A stretch of DNA of 8,938 bases from an uncultured Acetatifactor sp. (GTDB lineage Bacteria > Bacillota > Clostridia > Lachnospirales > Lachnospiraceae). The notes under the pieces were generated by a model that was not told the DNA's origin, did no database searches, and saw only the letters and a list, made by a program, of their open reading frames with translations. The DNA lies in the NCBI GenBank assembly GCA_910577185.1, contig CAJTLR010000105.1, positions 1 to 8,938 on the forward strand, written 5' to 3'. The position numbers and the translations under genes are program-made. Positions 6,303 to 8,938 of the stretch are shown here, one piece after another (within the stretch, counting starts at the first letter, position 1; each line of letters opens with the position of its first letter).

Positions 6303-7763
6303 CTAAAGCCATTCTTCCTTCAGCACGTTCAGCCGCTCTATTCCCGGGTCTTCCGGCCCCGTCATGGAACAGCCCTTTTCTTTTGCATACACAATATATT
6401 CCAGAATCTGCTCCGTGATCTCTTCCCCCGGCGCCAGAATCGGAATGCCCGGCGGATAACACATGACAAATTCACTGCAGATTCTCCCTTCTGTCTCCAT
6501 AAGCGGCAGGGATTCCTTTTCCGCATAAAAAGCATTCTGGGGAGACACCGCCACCTTCGGCTCTATATACTCCTGCGTATATAATCCTGCGTTATCCCGT
6601 CTGTATTTTCTCCGGATCTCCACCAGTGCGCCTATCAGGCGCTCCATGTCCCTCTCCCTGTCCCCTATGGAAATGTAGGCCAGCACATTGGCAATATCCC
6701 CCAGTTCCATCTGGATATCGTACTCATCCCGGAGCAGGTCATAAACCTCAATGCCGGCCAGGCCGATTCCCAGTGTGTTTACCGTCAGTTTGGTCTTGTC
6801 AAAATCAAAGATACTGTCTCCGTTGACCAGTTCCGCGGTATAGGCATAATATCCCTCAATTCGGTTGATCTCCTCCCGGGCATATTCTGCCAGTGCCGTC
6901 ACCTTAGCAAATTCTGCCTTCCCCCGCAGCGCCAGATTCCGGCGGGAAATGTCCAGACTGGCCAGCAGAAGATAGGACGCGCTTGTGGTCTGGGTCAGAT
7001 TGATAATCTGTCTCACATACCCCGGATTCATGTGCGGACCCGTGAGCAGAAACGAACTCTGGGTCAGGCTGCCCCCGGATTTATGCATACTCACCGCCGC
7101 CATGTCCGCGCCTGCCGCCATGGCAGACAAGGGCATTTTATCCCCAAAATAAAAATGTGTCCCATGTGCCTCGTCCACCAGCACCTTCATTCTTCGGGCA
7201 TGGGCCATGCGCACAATACTCCTCAGGTCCGAACAGATTCCGTAATAAGTCGGATTGTTCACCAGAACCGCCACTGCGTCCGGATGCTCCTGAATGGTTC
7301 TCTCCACCTGGGACACCTTCATGCCCAAGGCAATTCCCAGCCTTGTGTCCATATCCGGATTCACATAGATGGGAATGGCACCGCCCAGCACCAGTGCATT
7401 GATGACGCTTCGGTGGACATTTCTGGGCAAAATGATCTTATCGCCCTTCTTGCACACACTCAGCACCATGCTCTGCACGGATGATGTGGTGCCTCCCACC
7501 ATGAGAAAGGCATATGCAGCCCCGAAAGCCTCTGCCGCCATCTCCTCTGCCTCCCGGATGACAGACACCGGATGGCAGAGATTGTCCAATGACTTCATGG
7601 AATTCACATCAATGCCCACGCACTGCTGCCCCAGAAGCCCCACCAGTTCCGGATTGCCCCTGCCTCTCTTGTGTCCCGGCACGTCAAAGGGCACAATCCG
7701 CTCCCTGCGGAATTCCTCCAGCGCCTCATAGATCGGCGCCCTTGACTGATTAAAACGTCCCAT
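6303..7763 (-). CDS. speA: Orn/Lys/Arg decarboxylase, aspartate-aminotransferase fold (probable arginine decarboxylase)
   Basis: A 486-residue PLP-dependent amino-acid decarboxylase of the Bacillus SpeA type, shorter than the enterobacterial inducible enzymes because it lacks their N-terminal wing domain. The N-terminus has PFDVPGHKRGRG (25-36), the cofactor phosphate region MVGGTTSSVQSM (88-99), PRNVHRSV (113-120), the aspartate motif VDEAHGTHF (196-204) with Asp197 facing the PLP ring nitrogen, and the Schiff-base lysine Lys228 in SMHKSGGSLTQSS. The C-terminal domain has YPPGIPILAPGE (436-447). All key residues are present. The ATG at 7763 was chosen from the conserved MGRFNQSRAPIYEAL start and an AGAGGA upstream; 38 further codons are open but unlike the family. 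It would supply agmatine, or putrescine if the substrate is ornithine, to the operon's later steps. Arginine is the likely substrate by family, but lysine or ornithine cannot be excluded. Confidence 0.9.
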   Translation of the reverse strand: MGRFNQSRAPIYEALEEFRRERIVPFDVPGHKRGRGNPELVGLLGQQCVGIDVNSMKSLDNLCHPVSVIREAEEMAAEAFGAAYAFLMVGGTTSSVQSMVLSVCKKGDKIILPRNVHRSVINALVLGGAIPIYVNPDMDTRLGIALGMKVSQVERTIQEHPDAVAVLVNNPTYYGICSDLRSIVRMAHARRMKVLVDEAHGTHFYFGDKMPLSAMAAGADMAAVSMHKSGGSLTQSSFLLTGPHMNPGYVRQIINLTQTTSASYLLLASLDISRRNLALRGKAEFAKVTALAEYAREEINRIEGYYAYTAELVNGDSIFDFDKTKLTVNTLGIGLAGIEVYDLLRDEYDIQMELGDIANVLAYISIGDRERDMERLIGALVEIRRKYRRDNAGLYTQEYIEPKVAVSPQNAFYAEKESLPLMETEGRICSEFVMCYPPGIPILAPGEEITEQILEYIVYAKEKGCSMTGPEDPGIERLNVLKEEWL

Positions 7764-7932
7764 TTCTATCCTCTGTCCCCTATCCCGGGCTCCTGCATTT
7801 CCCTTCTCCCGCTTTGCCCCCGCCCGGACTGTTTGAAGGCATGTCCGGAAAATGCCCTCCCCGGAACGCTTTTGCATTCTTAAGCCGGGTGTCCCTGTCT
7901 GCGCGCACCGCCCGTCAGGTTCCGGAACTTTT

Positions 7933-8691
7933 TCAGTAAATATTCCTGCCGCTGAAAATCTCTATCATTTCCCGCCGCAGATTGTCCATGATCTCCAGAC
8001 GCAGCTTGGGCGCCAGTTCATAGACATCACTGTTAAACAGATAATTCTGCAGGTCAATCTCCTTGATCAGCATTTTGGTATGGAAAATATTGGCCTGATA
8101 CACATTGATATCCACCGCGTCATATCTGCGCAATGTGTTCTGGTCAATATAATCCTGTATGGAAGTGATCTTGTGGTCCATAAACAGCTTCTGGCCGCTG
8201 ACCGCCCGTGTAAAACCCCTGACCCTGTAATCCATGGTAATGATGTCGGAATCAAAGGATCCTATGAGGTAATCCAGTGTGGACAGAGGCGTAATCTCCC
8301 CGCAGGTTGCCACATCAATATCCACCCGGAAGGTTGCAAGGCAGGTATCCGGATGATACTCCGGATAAGTATGCACCGTAATGTGGCTTTTATCCAGATG
8401 CGCCACCGTGGTATCCCCCATGGGCACCTTGCTTTCATCCGCAATCAGTATGGTCACGGAGCTTCCCTGGGGTTCATAATCCTGACTGGAAATGTTCAGC
8501 ACACTGGCGCCGATCATATTGGTCACGTCCACCAGAAGTTTTGTCAGCCGTTCAGAATTGTACTCCCTATCGATATATGCGATATAGTCCTTTTGTTCCC
8601 GCTGGCTTTTGGCATAGCACACGTCATAAATATTGAAGCTGAGTGACTTGGTTAAATTATTAAAGCCGTACAAGGTAAATTTTTCGCTCAT
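7933..8691 (-). CDS. speD: S-adenosylmethionine decarboxylase proenzyme, E. coli type
   Basis: A 252-residue proenzyme that cleaves itself to form a pyruvoyl cofactor, then decarboxylates SAM to provide the aminopropyl donor for SpeE. The self-cleavage site is in HLDKSHITVHTYPE: Lys101-Ser102, with Ser102 becoming the pyruvoyl group. Cys130 in VATCGEITPLSTLDYL matches the catalytic cysteine of the E. coli enzyme, and the segment SDIITMDYRVRGFTR (148-162) is strongly family-like. The length fits the long bacterial class rather than the short Bacillus/Thermotoga class of about 120-130 residues. The ATG at 8691 has AAAGGAG five bases upstream; the 16-codon upstream extension lacks a binding site and family similarity. 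It is the first gene of the operon, 169 bases before the decarboxylase; that gap has only small palindromes such as GTTCCGGAAC (7919-7928). Confidence 0.95.
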   Translation of the reverse strand: MSEKFTLYGFNNLTKSLSFNIYDVCYAKSQREQKDYIAYIDREYNSERLTKLLVDVTNMIGASVLNISSQDYEPQGSSVTILIADESKVPMGDTTVAHLDKSHITVHTYPEYHPDTCLATFRVDIDVATCGEITPLSTLDYLIGSFDSDIITMDYRVRGFTRAVSGQKLFMDHKITSIQDYIDQNTLRRYDAVDINVYQANIFHTKMLIKEIDLQNYLFNSDVYELAPKLRLEIMDNLRREMIEIFSGRNIY

Positions 8692-8772
8692 CTTTTCTCC
8701 TTTATCCGGGTCTCCGCCAGATGCGGAAAGCCGTGCCATACCGTAAATTCTTTTTTCTCTTTCCTGTATGTC

Positions 8773-8805
8773 AAAAAAGCAGGTGACACCTGCATCACCT
8801 GCTTT
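8773..8805 (-). terminator. Intrinsic terminator 82 bases before speD
   Basis: AAAGCAGGTG (8776-8785) pairs perfectly with CACCTGCTTT (8796-8805), and the minus strand then runs TTTTTT (8773-8778). The minus-strand order is GCAGGTG, AT, GCAGGTG, T, CACCTGC, so two identical left arms compete for one right arm. It could end an upstream gene or attenuate the speD operon. Confidence 0.7.
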
Positions 8806-8812
8806 GAAAGTC

Positions 8813-8868
8813 TCTGTTATTGTTTTCCTGCCGGAGGGCCTGCCCGCCGTGGGTATGGAAACAACAGA
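8813..8868 (-). ncRNA. Structured leader domain before the speD terminator
   Basis: On the minus strand TCTGTT (8863-8868) pairs with AACAGA (8813-8818). The stem continues past a three-base bulge as GTTTCC (8857-8862) with GGAAAAC (8822-8828, one bulged base), and encloses a hairpin CGG-x-GGG/CCC-x-CCG (8832-8849). The terminator follows within ten bases. The layout is aptamer-like, but I recognise no known riboswitch class. Confidence 0.3.
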
Positions 8869-8938
8869 TATATGGTTTTTAGAGTCTATATAGCAAATAT
8901 TTTACTTTTACTACTCTTATTGACCGTTTCACAAGTTA

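Larger units (their letters stand above)
8692..8938 (-). other. Noncoding region upstream of speD, probable leader
   Basis: No supported gene lies in these 247 bases. On the minus strand they show, in order, an A/T-rich stretch with an extended -10-like TGCTATATA (8887-8895) but no clear -35, a stem-loop domain (8813-8868), a terminator hairpin (8773-8805), a TTGACA (8769-8774) whose possible -10 is poor, and the speD ribosome binding site. One minus-strand frame is open from the edge to a TAG at 8888-8890, so the end of an upstream gene cannot be excluded. Confidence 0.5.

Noticed and set aside
7764..7877. N-terminal extension of the decarboxylase by 38 residues
   Set aside because: The extension has no family similarity, while the internal ATG at 7763 has a good binding site and starts the conserved region.
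8769..8774. TTGACA as the -35 box of a speD promoter after the terminator
   Set aside because: No acceptable -10 box occurs 16-18 bases downstream (best is AGAATT), and the TTGACA overlaps the terminator T-tract. Kept only as a note.

Overview
The window looks like chromosomal DNA from a gut-type Clostridia bacterium, most likely a Lachnospiraceae member (an inference). The signs are AGGAGG-type ribosome binding sites before most genes, Bacillus/Clostridium-type protein families, and a polyamine gene order (speD, an aspartate-aminotransferase-fold decarboxylase, speE, carboxynorspermidine dehydrogenase) that I associate with that group. All seven protein genes lie on the minus strand, so transcription runs from high to low coordinates. 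No tRNA, rRNA, CRISPR array or insertion sequence was recognised.

Right part (about 8900 to 3760): a four-gene polyamine operon. A structured noncoding leader with an intrinsic terminator hairpin (8773-8868) precedes speD (S-adenosylmethionine decarboxylase). Then come a PLP-dependent Orn/Lys/Arg decarboxylase of Bacillus SpeA type, speE (aminopropyltransferase) and a carboxynorspermidine/carboxyspermidine dehydrogenase. SpeD plus SpeE make spermidine through decarboxylated SAM. The last gene belongs to the alternative aspartate-semialdehyde route, yet its usual partner, the decarboxylase NspC, and the agmatine-processing genes are absent. In their place is a roughly 480-base, hairpin-dense, repeat-bearing intergenic region that also holds the likely operon terminator.

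Middle (3560 to 1000): a two-gene ABC exporter operon, an ATPase overlapping a 12-TM permease. Its promoter carries two TGATATCA palindromes 11 bp apart over the -10 region. A strong hairpin about 110 bases past the permease probably ends the transcript.

Left end (1 to 900): a serine recombinase with a GTG start. Just past its 3' end lie two related sites in opposite orientation. The nearer is a 24-bp site of two perfect 11-bp arms around a two-base core. They flank about 100 bp holding a good sigma-70-type promoter that points out of the window. This has the form of a recombinase-controlled invertible promoter and is the most interesting candidate system here; the gene it would drive lies beyond position 1.
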